A DNA stretch of 64,000 nt from Rhizobium sp. CCGE 510 (GCF_000292525.1 NZ_AEYF01000044.1:558001-622000), one strand, 5' to 3'. Shown: positions 45,094 to 54,398, counted from the first letter of the stretch. Translations and numbers: made by a program. Notes: generated by a model not told the origin, from the letters alone.

Positions 45094-45467
45094 GAAAGCT
45101 CATCCGGTTCGCCATCGCCGGCGGCATCGGCTTCCTCGTCGATGCCGGCATGCTGTCGGCACTGCTGCATCTGACGCCGCTCGGGCCGTTTCTGGCACGG
45201 ATCGTGGCGATCGCGGCCGCAATGGCGGTGACCTGGGTTTTCAACCGTCGCTTCACCTTCGACCGGTCCAGCCGTTCACTGGCCGTCGAAGGCTTCCGCT
45301 ATGGCTCGGTCGGGGTAACGGCAGCGCTCGTTAATTACGGGCTTTATTCCGCGCTTCTGCTTTCACTGCCGGCACTTCAGCCGCTCGCGGCCATGGTGAT
45401 CGCCAGCATCGCCTCGATGGTGTTCAGCTTCTTTGGCTATTCGCGCTTCGTCTTCCGCGCCGAATAG
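45090..45467 (+). CDS. GtrA family membrane protein
   Basis: 125 residues, four membrane segments: IRFAIAGGIGFLVDAGMLSAL, FLARIVAIAAAMAVTWVFNRRFTF, FRYGSVGVTAALVNYGLYSAL and MVIASIASMVFSFFGYSRFVF. GtrA proteins probably flip polyprenyl-phosphate sugars. ATGA overlap with the GT2 gene couples their translation. Confidence 0.92.
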   Translation: MRKLIRFAIAGGIGFLVDAGMLSALLHLTPLGPFLARIVAIAAAMAVTWVFNRRFTFDRSSRSLAVEGFRYGSVGVTAALVNYGLYSALLLSLPALQPLAAMVIASIASMVFSFFGYSRFVFRAE

Positions 45468-45482
45468 TTCTCGAAATATGCG

Positions 45483-46469
45483 CTAGACGGCTTCCCAGCC
45501 ATCCTTCTCGCTGGCGCGATAGATCGCGTCGATCACCTTCTGGTTCAATTTCGAATTTTCGAGGGTGACGATCTCTTCCTTGCCGTCCTTCACCGCCCGG
45601 GCGAAGGCTTCGACCTGCCGCTTGTATTGACGGCTGTCCTGGAAGCGGAAGATGCGCGATTCATTGTGGCTGCGGTCGCCAAGCTCGATCTCCTCAGGCC
45701 CCCAGCGATTGGCGTTGAACGGCGACTTCACCTCGATGTAACCTTCGGTGCCGTGGAAGACCATGACCTGACGGTTGGCCATCTGCGTCGAGATATAGAA
45801 GCTCAGCTCGAAATCGCCGAAATCGGCCTTGACGCTCGAATAGATATCGGTGCCGAAATCCGCATCGCGCTCGGTGATCGCCTGGATCCTGAGCGGCTCC
45901 TTGCCGGTGGAAAAACGCGTGCCCATGACGGGATAGACGCCGATATCGGGAAGGCCGCCGCCGCCGAGTTCGGGGACGTTGCGCATGTTGGCGGGGTCGC
46001 GGTTGAAATAGGTGAAGGCGCCCTGCACATGCCGGAGCGAACCAATCGCGCCCTCGTTGATCAGCGAGCGCACCTTCTGCCAGACCGGCGAATAGGTGAT
46101 CATATAGGCTTCGGTGACCACCACCCGGTTGCGGTCGCGGGCGGCGATCACCTCGTCGATATCGTCGGCCTTCAGCGCCAAGGGCTTTTCGCAGAGCACG
46201 TGCTTGCCGGCGTCGGCTGCTTTGATCGACCATTCGATATGCTGCGAGGTCGGCAGCGGGATGTAGACGGCGTCGATGAGGTCGGAAGCCAGCATCTCCT
46301 CGTAGGAGCCGAAGGCATGCGGCACCGAGAAGCGGTCGGCCATCTCCCTTGCGCGCGTGAGATCACGGCTGGCAATCGCCGTGACGACGCAATTTTCCGC
46401 GTCCTGGATTGCCGGAACGACATTGTCACGGCCGATCTTTGCCGTTGAAATAATACCAAAACGCAGCAT
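45483..46469 (-). CDS. Gfo/Idh/MocA family oxidoreductase
   Basis: 328 residues. N-terminal Rossmann site LRFGIISTAKIGRDNVVPAI, then VYIPLPTSQHIEWSIKAADAGKHVLCEKPLAL (the EKP lysine) and LGGGGLPDIGVYPV with the substrate-domain catalytic His. NAD(P)-dependent dehydrogenation of a sugar or polyol is likely. Confidence 0.93.
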   Translation of the reverse strand: MLRFGIISTAKIGRDNVVPAIQDAENCVVTAIASRDLTRAREMADRFSVPHAFGSYEEMLASDLIDAVYIPLPTSQHIEWSIKAADAGKHVLCEKPLALKADDIDEVIAARDRNRVVVTEAYMITYSPVWQKVRSLINEGAIGSLRHVQGAFTYFNRDPANMRNVPELGGGGLPDIGVYPVMGTRFSTGKEPLRIQAITERDADFGTDIYSSVKADFGDFELSFYISTQMANRQVMVFHGTEGYIEVKSPFNANRWGPEEIELGDRSHNESRIFRFQDSRQYKRQVEAFARAVKDGKEEIVTLENSKLNQKVIDAIYRASEKDGWEAV

Positions 46470-46648
46470 GATCCAAACCTCCCAAACAGATTTCCGCGAA
46501 CCATATTCAGGCCTTAGCTACGGCGCAATGGTGCGGGCTGAAATCACGGAAGTTTGCCTTCCCGGATGCCCGGAATGCGCTAGGTTGTTGCAAGACGGCG
46601 TTCTGCCGTGTCCACGATTTCAATTACATCACCATATTGGAGAGCGTC

Positions 46649-47596
46649 ATGGAAATGCGCCGGCTTGGAAAAACAGGTCTTTCGGTCGCGCCGATCGTCA
46701 TCGGCGGCAATGTCTTCGGCTGGACGGCCGACGAGAAAACATCCTTCGCCATTCTCGACGCCTTCTTCGATGCGGGCCTGAACACGATCGATACGGCGGA
46801 CGTCTATTCCGCATGGGTCCCGGGCAACAAGGGCGGCGATTCCGAGGAGATCATCGGGCGCTGGCTGAAGCAGGCCAAGGTTTCCCGCGACCAGGCGGTG
46901 ATCGTCACCAAGGTCGGCTCCGACATGGGACAGGGAAAGACACTGAAGGAGAGCTATATCTTCAAGGCGGTCGAGGATTCTCTGCGCCGGCTGCAGACTG
47001 ACTATATCGACCTCTATCTGTCGCACTGGCCGGATGCCGATACGCCGCACGAGGAAACGCTCGGCGCCTATGCGAAGCTGAAACAGCAGGGCAAGATCCG
47101 CGCCATCGGCTGCTCGAATTATGATGCGACGCTGCTGCAGGCATCCTTCGACGCTGCCGAAAAGACCGGACTACCGCGTTACGATGTGGTGCAGCCGGAG
47201 TATAATCTTTATGAGCGCGCAAGCTTCGAGGGGCCGCTTGCCGAGCTCTGTGTCAAAGAGGATATCGGCGTCATCACCTATTTCAGCCTGGCTGCCGGCT
47301 TCCTCACCGGCAAATACCGCAGCAAGGCCGATACGCAGGGCCGCGCCCGCGAGGGCCGGGTTTCGACCTATTTCGACGATAAGGGGATGCGCATTCTTGC
47401 CGCGCTCGACACGGTCTCCGCCGAGACCGGCGCCAAGCCCGCGGAAATTTCGCTCGCCTGGCTGCTGCGCAAGAAAGGTGTGACGGCACCGATCGCCAGC
47501 GCCACCAGCCTTTCGCAGCTTGAAAGCCTGGCGAAATCGGCGACACTTCAGCTTTCCGATGAGGCGATGGCTTTGCTCGATCAAGCCGGGAACTGA
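46649..47596 (+). CDS. Aldo/keto reductase
   Basis: 315 residues from the ATG at 46649 (GGAG 6 bases upstream). TIM-barrel AKR: GLSVAPIVIGGNVFGW, NTIDTADVYSAW (Asp/Tyr tetrad), VIVTKVGSDMG (Lys), YIDLYLSHWPDADTP (His) and GCSNYDATLL. NADPH-dependent carbonyl reduction. A GNAT gene follows 11 bases later. Confidence 0.92.
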   Translation: MEMRRLGKTGLSVAPIVIGGNVFGWTADEKTSFAILDAFFDAGLNTIDTADVYSAWVPGNKGGDSEEIIGRWLKQAKVSRDQAVIVTKVGSDMGQGKTLKESYIFKAVEDSLRRLQTDYIDLYLSHWPDADTPHEETLGAYAKLKQQGKIRAIGCSNYDATLLQASFDAAEKTGLPRYDVVQPEYNLYERASFEGPLAELCVKEDIGVITYFSLAAGFLTGKYRSKADTQGRAREGRVSTYFDDKGMRILAALDTVSAETGAKPAEISLAWLLRKKGVTAPIASATSLSQLESLAKSATLQLSDEAMALLDQAGN

Positions 47597-47607
47597 AAGA
47601 GAGAGCC

Positions 47608-48051
47608 ATGACCGTGACAACACGCGATGCCCGCCCCGACGACGAAAGCCGCTGGCGCGAACTTTGGGCTGATTACCTCGCCTTTTACGAAGTCACGGTC
47701 GATGCCGATATCACCGATTCCACCTGGCGCCGGGTTTTCGATCCGGCGTCGGCGATCGCCATGCGGGTGGCCGAAGTCGACGGCAGGATCATGGGTTTTG
47801 CGCTCTATCTCACGCACGAGGGCACCTGGATCCGCGGCAAGGACTGCTATCTCGAAGACCTGTTCGTCGATCCAGATGCACGCGGCAAGGGGGTCGGGCG
47901 GGCGTTGATGGACGATCTCGTCGCCACCTGCAAGGCCAAGGGCTGGTCGCGGCTCTATTGGCATACGAGCGAACAGAACAAGACGGCGCGGGCGCTTTAC
48001 GACAGCTATGTCGAGAGCGACGGCCACATCCGCTACCGCATCAGCTTTTGA
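47608..48051 (+). CDS. GNAT family N-acetyltransferase
   Basis: 147 residues with YLEDLFVDPDARGKGVGRALMDDLVATCKAKGWSRLYWHTS, the canonical acetyl-CoA binding R-G-K-G-V-G loop near residue 93. Target unknown. It shares a strand with the aldo/keto reductase and overlaps the convergent M15-like gene by 11 bases. Confidence 0.92.
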   Translation: MTVTTRDARPDDESRWRELWADYLAFYEVTVDADITDSTWRRVFDPASAIAMRVAEVDGRIMGFALYLTHEGTWIRGKDCYLEDLFVDPDARGKGVGRALMDDLVATCKAKGWSRLYWHTSEQNKTARALYDSYVESDGHIRYRISF

Positions 48052-48658
48052 GTGTGGGAAAACCCTGGTAGAAAGCGGCGTGATCGCCCTCCCAATTCGC
48101 CATGCCCGGTTTGGTCAGAATACCGCGCGGGCTGATATAACTCTGGATCACTCTTTTCGGCCGTTCGTGCCACTGGATATTGAAGGCCCAGAGCTTGGGG
48201 AAGAAGCAGAGTGAGGCATAAGGCAGGTGGTCATGGATCCACCAGGCAAGCCGTTGCCAGTCGCTTTCGTCGCTGTAGCGGTCGAGCATCCACGGCACGA
48301 CGATGCAAACTGCAGCACCCATGCAGCCGTCGAAGTCCCGCATATCCCAGATGTGATGGGCTGCGGTGGCGGCATTGGTCGAGCAGTTCAGATCGTTCTC
48401 GTTGCCGAACCGATTGACCGCGGGCGACCGATAGCCGGAGCGGATATGCAGGCGCCCGAAGGTTGCTTCCAGCGGCTCCAGCAATTCCTCGCAGAGCCTC
48501 CTGCCCGCCTCGATCGCCAGATCGGGATCCTCGGGGATATTGGGAATGCGGTAGAAATCGGCAATTTCAGAGTGAAGGAAATCGCGGAGGAAGAAGTTCC
48601 GCGACAGCCGCACGCGGCCAAGTTCCTCCAGACCCTTCATCGAACCCGGCTTGCGCAT
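48041..48658 (-). CDS. Divergent M15-like protein
   Basis: 205 residues from the ATG at 48658 (GGGGGAAGAG upstream). The opening (LSRNFFLRDFLHSEIADFYRI, then LCEELLEPLEATFGRLHIRSGYRSPAVN at 56-82) matches the D,D-carboxypeptidase M15_3 fold. The zinc site is changed: the usual SxHxxGxAxD reads AAHHIWD...GCMGAAVCIV, so His101/102 remains but the Asp position is Cys118; His164 (WHER) may be the last ligand. No signal peptide. Function uncertain. Confidence 0.65.
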   Translation of the reverse strand: MRKPGSMKGLEELGRVRLSRNFFLRDFLHSEIADFYRIPNIPEDPDLAIEAGRRLCEELLEPLEATFGRLHIRSGYRSPAVNRFGNENDLNCSTNAATAAHHIWDMRDFDGCMGAAVCIVVPWMLDRYSDESDWQRLAWWIHDHLPYASLCFFPKLWAFNIQWHERPKRVIQSYISPRGILTKPGMANWEGDHAAFYQGFPTLKS

Positions 48659-48807
48659 GACGTTCTCTTCCCCCCACATCAACGGCGGAATCATCGCCCG
48701 GAGCAGATTTCCAGTCCACCCGAAATCGATCGGGAACAATTTGCGCGATCCTCGCTTCTTAATGTGTCGCCGCATTCGCGGCCTTTCCCAGAACAAGGAT
48801 CGAGAAA

Positions 48808-49305
48808 ATGGCCAAGGAAAAGACGTTGGAAGATCTCTTCTACGATACGCTCAAGGACATTTATTTTGCCGAACGGCAGATCTTGCGCGCCCTGCCGAAG
48901 ATGGCGCGCGCTGCGCAGTCGTCCGAACTGAAGGCTGGTTTCGAAAAGCATCGCGAGGAAACCGAAGGCCAAGTCGAGCGCCTGCAGCAGGTTTTCGAAC
49001 TGATCGGCAAACGCGCCCAAGGCAAGACCTGTGAGGCGATCCAGGGCATTATCGCCGAGGGCGAGGAAATCATGGAGGAATTCAAGGGCACATCCGCCCT
49101 CGATGCCGGTCTCATTTCTGCTGCCCAGGCCGTCGAACATTATGAAATCGCCCGTTACGGCACGCTGAAGACCTGGGCGGCAACGCTCGGTCTTAAGGAT
49201 GCCGTCCGCCTGCTTGACCAGACGCTGCAGGAGGAAACGGCGACCGACAAGACCCTCTCCCAACTCGCCACCACGGCGGCGAACCAGAAGGCGAAAGCTG
49301 CCTGA
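48808..49305 (+). CDS. DUF892 ferritin-like protein (YciE type)
   Basis: 165 residues of four-helix-bundle type: LEDLFYDTLKDIYFAERQIL, FEKHREETEGQVERLQQVF, CEAIQGIIAEGEEIMEEF and AAQAVEHYEIARYGTL, with the Glu and His metal positions spread across helices. YciE-type proteins are stress-linked. A C/G-rich hairpin follows the stop. Confidence 0.92.
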   Translation: MAKEKTLEDLFYDTLKDIYFAERQILRALPKMARAAQSSELKAGFEKHREETEGQVERLQQVFELIGKRAQGKTCEAIQGIIAEGEEIMEEFKGTSALDAGLISAAQAVEHYEIARYGTLKTWAATLGLKDAVRLLDQTLQEETATDKTLSQLATTAANQKAKAA

Positions 49306-49319
49306 TACAGGGAAGAGAA

Positions 49320-49348
49320 CGGGCGGCAGGCCTCTTGCCGGCCGCCCG
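49320..49348 (+). terminator. Hairpin after the ferritin-like gene
   Basis: CGGGCGGC / GCCGCCCG stem with a further inner pairing, 14 bases after the stop. The trailing sequence (CATCCTTCTATA) is only weakly T-rich. Confidence 0.55.
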
Positions 49349-49358
49349 CATCCTTCTA

Positions 49359-49454
49359 TAGCGCCGCGCGTCTAACAGACGCGCAAAGGACGCTGTAAAA
49401 CTTTGAATTGCTGCATAATTCCTCAGACCGATGACGAGTTAAGGAATTATGCAG
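49359..49454. repeat. Composite palindromic repeat, family B copy 3, reaching into the LysR gene
   Basis: First stem TAGCGcCGCGCGTCT-aac-AGACGCGC...ACGCTGTA at 49359-49397; then a perfect 14-base inverted repeat GCTGCATAATTCCT / AGGAATTATGCAGC at 49410-49454. The right arm of the second hairpin runs past 49447 into the last codons of the LysR gene. Same two-part layout as 17148-17249. Confidence 0.8.
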
Positions 49455-50340
49455 CGACATATTTGAAGAAATCGATGAAGGCGCGCAGTGCCGGCCGCAT
49501 CTGCCGGCGGGTGGGATAATAGATAAACGGTCCGGAATAGGGCGCGCACCAATCCTCCAGCACTCGCACGAGCCTGCCGCTCGCCAGCTCGGCATCCACC
49601 CGCATGTCGAACAGATAAGCAAGGCCGGCGCCGTTCAACGCCGCAAGCAGGGCCAGCCGGTCATCGCTGACGATCAATGGCCCGTCGACGGAAACGACCA
49701 ATTCCCGCCCATCCTTTTCAAATTCCCAGCGATAGATCGAGCCGTTGGTGAAGCGCCGCTTGATGCAGCGGTGATGGACGAGATCGCGCGGATGCTCAGG
49801 TTTTGGATAACGCTCGAAATAATCGGGCGAAGCGGCGATCACCATCGTCAGATCGGGCGAGACCTTGACGGCGATCATATCGGCCTCCAGGCTTTCTTCC
49901 AGCCTTATGCCGGCATCGAACCCCTCCTTGACGATATCGGTGAAGCCGTCCTCATTGGCGATCTCCAGAGTGATATCCGGATAGCGGTTAAGAAAATCGC
50001 CGAGGCGCGGGGCGAGCAGGATATCGGAAGCGAAACGCGGGGAGGTGATGCGCAGGTTGCCGGCAGGCCTGGCGCGCGTATCGCGGACCGCCTCCAAAGC
50101 AATGCCGATTTCCTCGAGCGCCGGGCGAAGCCTGTCGAGAAGCAGCCGCCCCTCCTCCGTCGGCGCGACGCTACGGGTAGTACGCGCCAGAAGCCGCACT
50201 CCCAAACTTTCCTCCAGGCTTGAGATCGCATGGCTGACGGCCGAGGGCGCAACGAGGAGTTCCTTGGCCGCGGCCCGGAAGCTGCGGTGTTCGGAGACGG
50301 CAGCGAGGACGGCGAGTTGTGCCAGCTGTGTTCTGTTCAT
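49447..50340 (-). CDS. LysR family transcriptional regulator
   Basis: 297 residues. N-terminal winged helix LAQLAVLAAVSEHRSFRAAAKELLVAPSAVSHAISSLEESLG, then a substrate-binding domain. Divergent from an aldo/keto reductase 123 bases away, the usual arrangement for a local activator. Its 3' end is repeat sequence. Confidence 0.93.
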   Translation of the reverse strand: MNRTQLAQLAVLAAVSEHRSFRAAAKELLVAPSAVSHAISSLEESLGVRLLARTTRSVAPTEEGRLLLDRLRPALEEIGIALEAVRDTRARPAGNLRITSPRFASDILLAPRLGDFLNRYPDITLEIANEDGFTDIVKEGFDAGIRLEESLEADMIAVKVSPDLTMVIAASPDYFERYPKPEHPRDLVHHRCIKRRFTNGSIYRWEFEKDGRELVVSVDGPLIVSDDRLALLAALNGAGLAYLFDMRVDAELASGRLVRVLEDWCAPYSGPFIYYPTRRQMRPALRAFIDFFKYVAA

Positions 50341-50463
50341 TGATCGAACAAATAGAACAACCCGTTGAAAATTGCATGCATTTTCTGATGGATGCGAGAG
50401 GGCTATGGTCTATCCATGCCGCAACCACCTTCATGCGGTTCAAAATCATCTCAGGAGCGCAAT

Positions 50464-51459
50464 ATGAAAACCCGCAAACTCGGAAACGATCTCACGATCT
50501 CTGCTGTCGGCCTCGGCTGCATGGGCATGAGCTTTGCCTATGGCGCCAGCGACGAAGCGGAATCGGTGCGGACGCTCAATCGCGCCGTCGATCTCGGCGT
50601 CACCTTCTTCGACACCGCCGAGGTCTATGGCCCCTTCACCAACGAGCTTCTTCTCGGAAAGGCGCTGAAACCGTTTCGCGATCGGGTGGTGATCGCCACC
50701 AAGTTCGGCTTCAAGATCGATACCAGCCAGACGGGTGCCGGCGCCATCACCGGCGTCGACAGCCGCCCCGAGCATGTCAAAGCCGTCGCCGAGGCCTCGC
50801 TGAAGCGCCTGGGGATCGAGACCATCGACCTCTTCTACCAGCACCGCGTCGATCCCAATGTACCGATCGAAGACACCGTCGGCGCCATGGCCGAGCTCGT
50901 GAAGGAGGGCAAGGTCCGCGCCCTCGGCCTCTCCGAAGCCGGCAGCGCCACCATCCGCCGCGCCCATGCGGTGCATCCGATCGCCGCACTCCAGAGCGAA
51001 TATTCGCTCTGGACGCGCGATCCCGAGGAAGATGTGCTTGCCACCTGCCGCGAACTCGGCATCGGCTTCGTGCCCTACAGCCCGCTCGGCCGCGGGTTCC
51101 TCACGGGCGCGATCCGCAAGGTCGACGATCTCGCCGCCGACGATTTCCGCCGGCAGGTTCCGCGTTTCCAGGCGGAGAATTTCGACGCCAACGCCGCCCT
51201 CGTCGCAACGCTCGAGCGGCTTGCCGCCGAGAAGGGCGTGACCGCCGCACAGCTGGCGCTGGCCTGGGTGTTGAGCCAGGGGGACGACATCGTGCCGATC
51301 CCCGGCGCCCGCAAGCTTCACCACCTCGAACAGAATGCCGCCGCTGCCGATATCGTGCTGAGTGCGGCGGAGCTTGAAGAGCTCGGCCGGGCGATCCCAG
51401 CTGGACAGGTGGCCGGCAAACGCTATTCGGATGCCTCGCTTGCGATGACGAACCTCTGA
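50464..51459 (+). CDS. Aldo/keto reductase
   Basis: 331 residues from the ATG at 50464 (AGGAGC upstream). AKR13-like: KLGNDLTISAVGLGCMGMSFAYG, TFFDTAEVYGPFTNE, VVIATKFGF, IDLFYQHRVDPNVPIEDTVGAM and ALGLSEAGSATIRRAHAVHPI. It probably reduces reactive carbonyls. LysR control is likely. Confidence 0.94.
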   Translation: MKTRKLGNDLTISAVGLGCMGMSFAYGASDEAESVRTLNRAVDLGVTFFDTAEVYGPFTNELLLGKALKPFRDRVVIATKFGFKIDTSQTGAGAITGVDSRPEHVKAVAEASLKRLGIETIDLFYQHRVDPNVPIEDTVGAMAELVKEGKVRALGLSEAGSATIRRAHAVHPIAALQSEYSLWTRDPEEDVLATCRELGIGFVPYSPLGRGFLTGAIRKVDDLAADDFRRQVPRFQAENFDANAALVATLERLAAEKGVTAAQLALAWVLSQGDDIVPIPGARKLHHLEQNAAAADIVLSAAELEELGRAIPAGQVAGKRYSDASLAMTNL

Positions 51460-51465
51460 GCAGTC

Positions 51466-51493
51466 AAGCCCGGCCCGATGCAACGCCGGGCTT
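51466..51493 (+). terminator. Hairpin after the aldo/keto reductase
   Basis: AAGCCCGGC / GCCGGGCTT, perfect 9-base stem with a 10-base loop, 6 bases after the stop codon. Little T-run follows (GCCTTCG). Confidence 0.6.
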
Positions 51494-51547
51494 GCCTTCG
51501 CGGCTAGCGAAACTATCTAACGCCATCTCGGAAAACGGGATGAAAAA

Positions 51548-51907
51548 ATGTCGGACAGGCAGGCAGTCGAACAGACGGTTCATCTCTATGTCGAAGGCAT
51601 GGCCTTCGCCAATGAGGCGGCGTTGAAAAAGGCCTTTCACCCGAAAAGCTCGATCATCGGCTATTACCAGAATGCCGTCGAATGGCTGACGCGGGACGAG
51701 TTCATCGCCGCAATCCTGGCGGAGGAGCCTGCGCCGCCCGGAACGCTGCCGTTCATGGATATCCAAAGCGTCGATGTCGAGGGCGATGCGGCGAGCGTCA
51801 AGGTCACCGACGATTTCGCCGGAATGCGCTTTACCGATTATCTCTCGCTGCTGAAAATAGAGGGCCGCTGGACGATCGTCAGCAAGCTCTACCATCTTCA
51901 TATGTGA
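51548..51907 (+). CDS. NTF2-like (lumazine-binding / DUF4440-type) protein
   Basis: 119 residues with the cone-shaped NTF2 pattern: VEQTVHLYVEGMAFANEAALKKAFHPKSSIIGYYQNAVEWLTRDEF, then SVDVEGDAASVKVTDDFAGMRFTDYLSLLKIEGRWTIVSKLYHLHM. Usually a small ligand binder or isomerase-like protein. Function unknown. Confidence 0.8.
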   Translation: MSDRQAVEQTVHLYVEGMAFANEAALKKAFHPKSSIIGYYQNAVEWLTRDEFIAAILAEEPAPPGTLPFMDIQSVDVEGDAASVKVTDDFAGMRFTDYLSLLKIEGRWTIVSKLYHLHM

Positions 51908-51910
51908 AAA

Positions 51911-51932
51911 GACCGGCCGCTAACGACCGGTC
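51911..51932. terminator. Terminator between convergent NTF2-like and pheT genes
   Basis: GACCGG / CCGGTC stem, preceded by AAAA on the plus strand, so it reads GACCGG...CCGGTCTTTT on the minus strand and can serve pheT; it lies 27 bases beyond the pheT stop. Confidence 0.55.
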
Positions 51933-51958
51933 CCATTATCTCGGCAAAGCCGGCAGGA

Positions 51959-54382
51959 TCAGCTTCTGAGGACGCCGCCGGTGAATTTCATTACGCTGGC
52001 GATGATCTTCTGCGTCAGCGCCTCGAAATCCTCATCCGTCAGCGTGCGCTCGACCGGCTGGATCTGAACCTCGATCGCCACCGACTTCTTGCCCTCGCCG
52101 ACAGACGCGCCTTCGAAGATGTCGAAGACATTGACGCCGGTCACCAGCTTGCGGTCGGCGCTTGTCGCAGCCTTGATGAGCGCGCCTGCTTCCACCGTCT
52201 TGTCGACGACGAAGGCGAAGTCGCGCTTGACCGCCTGGAAGGGCGATAGATCGAGCGCCGGCTTGGTGCGGGTCGCCTTCTTCTTCGGCTCGGCCATCGC
52301 ATCAAGATAGACCTCGAAACCACAGAGCGCGCCGGAGACATCGAGCGCTTCCAGCGTCAGCGGATGGAATTCACCGAAATAGCCGAGCACCACCTTCGGC
52401 CCCATCTTGATGGTGCCGGAGCGGCCGGGATGATACCATTCCGGTCCACCCTGCTCGATCTGGATATTGCCCATCGGCAGGCCGCAGGCTTCGATGACGG
52501 CGAGCGCATCGGCCTTGGCGTCGAAGACGTCGACCGGCTTGCCGCCGCCCTTGGCGGCATTCGACCAGGCGCGACCGGCGCCGGCAAGCGAGGCCGTGCC
52601 GCGGCGGATGCCGCCGGCAACGCGGCGCTGGCCGTCCGGCCTGTCGTTCTCATAGGTGCCGGAGACTTCGAAGAGGGCGACGTCGGCATAACCCTTGTCG
52701 GCATTGCGCTGGGCCGACGTCAGCAGACCCGGCAGCAGCGAGGGACGCATATCCGACATTTCGGCGGCGATCGGGTTGGCAAGCTTGAGGGCGGGCGAAC
52801 CGCCGCCGAAGAGCTTGGCCTGATCTTCCGGAATGAAGGACCAGATAACAGCTTCGAGCATACCGCGCGAAGCAAGCGCCCGCTTGGCGATGCGGGTGCG
52901 GATCTGCAGCGTCGTCAGGATCTTGCCGTTGACAACGGCATGGCTTTCCAGCGGCGCCGGCTTGATATTGTCGACGCCGTGGATGCGCATGACCTCCTCG
53001 ACGAGGTCGGCTTTGCCGTCGATATCCGGACGCCAGGAGGGAACGGCGACGGAGACGCGCTCGCCGGAACCGGAAACCGTGAAGCCGAGGCGGGTCAGAA
53101 TGCTGTTGCTTTCCTCATCCGAGACTTCAAGGCCCGTCAGGCGCTTGACCTCGGAATAAGGGAAATCGACGATCTTCGGTTCGTAACCCTTGTAGCCGAC
53201 GACCTCGGCCCTGGCGGCCGTGCCGCCGCAGAGTTCCAGCACCAGTTCCGTCGTGCGTTCGAGACCGGGAACCATATAGTCCGGATCGACGCCGCGTTCG
53301 AAGCGGTAGCGGGCATCGGTGATGATGCCGAGGCTACGGCCCGATTTGGCGATGTTCATCGGGTCCCAGAGGGCGGATTCGATCAGCACGTCGACGGTGT
53401 TTTCGTCGCAGCCGGAATGTTCGCCGCCCATGATGCCGCCGATCGATTCGATGCCGTCTTCATCGGAGATGACGACATTGTTCGGGCCGAGCTTGTATTC
53501 GCGCTGGTCGAGCGCCAGCACGGTTTCACCTTCGGCGGCGCGGCGGACGGTGAGGTTACCCTTGACCTTGGCAGCGTCGAAGACGTGCATCGGCCGGCCC
53601 TGATCGAAGGTCATGTAATTGGTGATGTCGACCAGCGCATTGATCGGACGCAGGCCGATGGCGATCAGCCGCTGCTGCAACCAGCGCGGGCTCGGGCCGT
53701 TGCTGACGCCGCGCACCAGGCGTAGCGCAAAGCCCGGGCAGAGCTTCTGATCATCGAGTTCGAGCGTCAGCTTCACCGGCGTCTCGCCGTCGACGGCGAA
53801 GGACGGAGCCGGCCGGGTCTTCAGCGTGCCGAGACCTGAGGCGGCGAGATCGCGGGCGATGCCGTGGATCGAGGTGCAATCCGGCCGATTGGGCGTCAGA
53901 TTGATTTCGATGACCGGGTCGTCGAGATGAGCGTAGGTCGCGTAGCTCATGCCGACAGGCGCATCTTCCGGCAGATCGATGATGCCGTCGTGACTGTCGG
54001 AAATCTCAAGCTCCTTTTCGGAGCACATCATGCCATGGCTTTCGACGCCGCGGATATTGCCGACGGCAAGCGTCACATCGATGCCGGGAACAAAGGTTCC
54101 GGGGGCCGCGAAGGCGCCGACGAGGCCGGCGCGCGCATTCGGCGCGCCGCAGACGACCTGAACCGGCGCACCGGCACCGGTATCGACCATCAGCACCTTC
54201 AGGCGATCGGCCTGAGGATGTTTTTCCGCCGAGACAATTCTGGCGATGACGAAGGGCTTGAATGCCGCCTTGTCGTCGACATCCTCGACCTCCAGCCCGA
54301 TCTCGGTGAGGCGCGTGCAGATTTCATCGAGGCCGGCATCCGTTTCCAGATGCTCTTTCAGCCAGGAGAGCGTGAATTTCAT
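51959..54382 (-). CDS. pheT: Phenylalanine-tRNA ligase beta subunit
   Basis: 807 residues, the full bacterial beta subunit. Domains in order: B1 and tRNA-binding EMAP-like region (FKPFVIARIVSAEKHPQADRL), B3/B4 editing (LTPNRPDCTSIHGIARDLAA), B5 HTH-like, catalytic-like B6-B7, and the C-terminal anticodon B8 (LSPFQAVKRDFAFVVDKTV). It joins with PheS as a tetramer to charge tRNA-Phe. It follows pheS by 16 bases. Confidence 0.97.
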   Translation of the reverse strand: MKFTLSWLKEHLETDAGLDEICTRLTEIGLEVEDVDDKAAFKPFVIARIVSAEKHPQADRLKVLMVDTGAGAPVQVVCGAPNARAGLVGAFAAPGTFVPGIDVTLAVGNIRGVESHGMMCSEKELEISDSHDGIIDLPEDAPVGMSYATYAHLDDPVIEINLTPNRPDCTSIHGIARDLAASGLGTLKTRPAPSFAVDGETPVKLTLELDDQKLCPGFALRLVRGVSNGPSPRWLQQRLIAIGLRPINALVDITNYMTFDQGRPMHVFDAAKVKGNLTVRRAAEGETVLALDQREYKLGPNNVVISDEDGIESIGGIMGGEHSGCDENTVDVLIESALWDPMNIAKSGRSLGIITDARYRFERGVDPDYMVPGLERTTELVLELCGGTAARAEVVGYKGYEPKIVDFPYSEVKRLTGLEVSDEESNSILTRLGFTVSGSGERVSVAVPSWRPDIDGKADLVEEVMRIHGVDNIKPAPLESHAVVNGKILTTLQIRTRIAKRALASRGMLEAVIWSFIPEDQAKLFGGGSPALKLANPIAAEMSDMRPSLLPGLLTSAQRNADKGYADVALFEVSGTYENDRPDGQRRVAGGIRRGTASLAGAGRAWSNAAKGGGKPVDVFDAKADALAVIEACGLPMGNIQIEQGGPEWYHPGRSGTIKMGPKVVLGYFGEFHPLTLEALDVSGALCGFEVYLDAMAEPKKKATRTKPALDLSPFQAVKRDFAFVVDKTVEAGALIKAATSADRKLVTGVNVFDIFEGASVGEGKKSVAIEVQIQPVERTLTDEDFEALTQKIIASVMKFTGGVLRS

Positions 54383-54398
54383 CGTCCCAATTCTCCGT

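Noticed and set aside
52364..53725. 453-codon plus-strand frame opposite pheT
   Set aside because: Antisense shadow of a certain gene, with typical reverse-frame composition.
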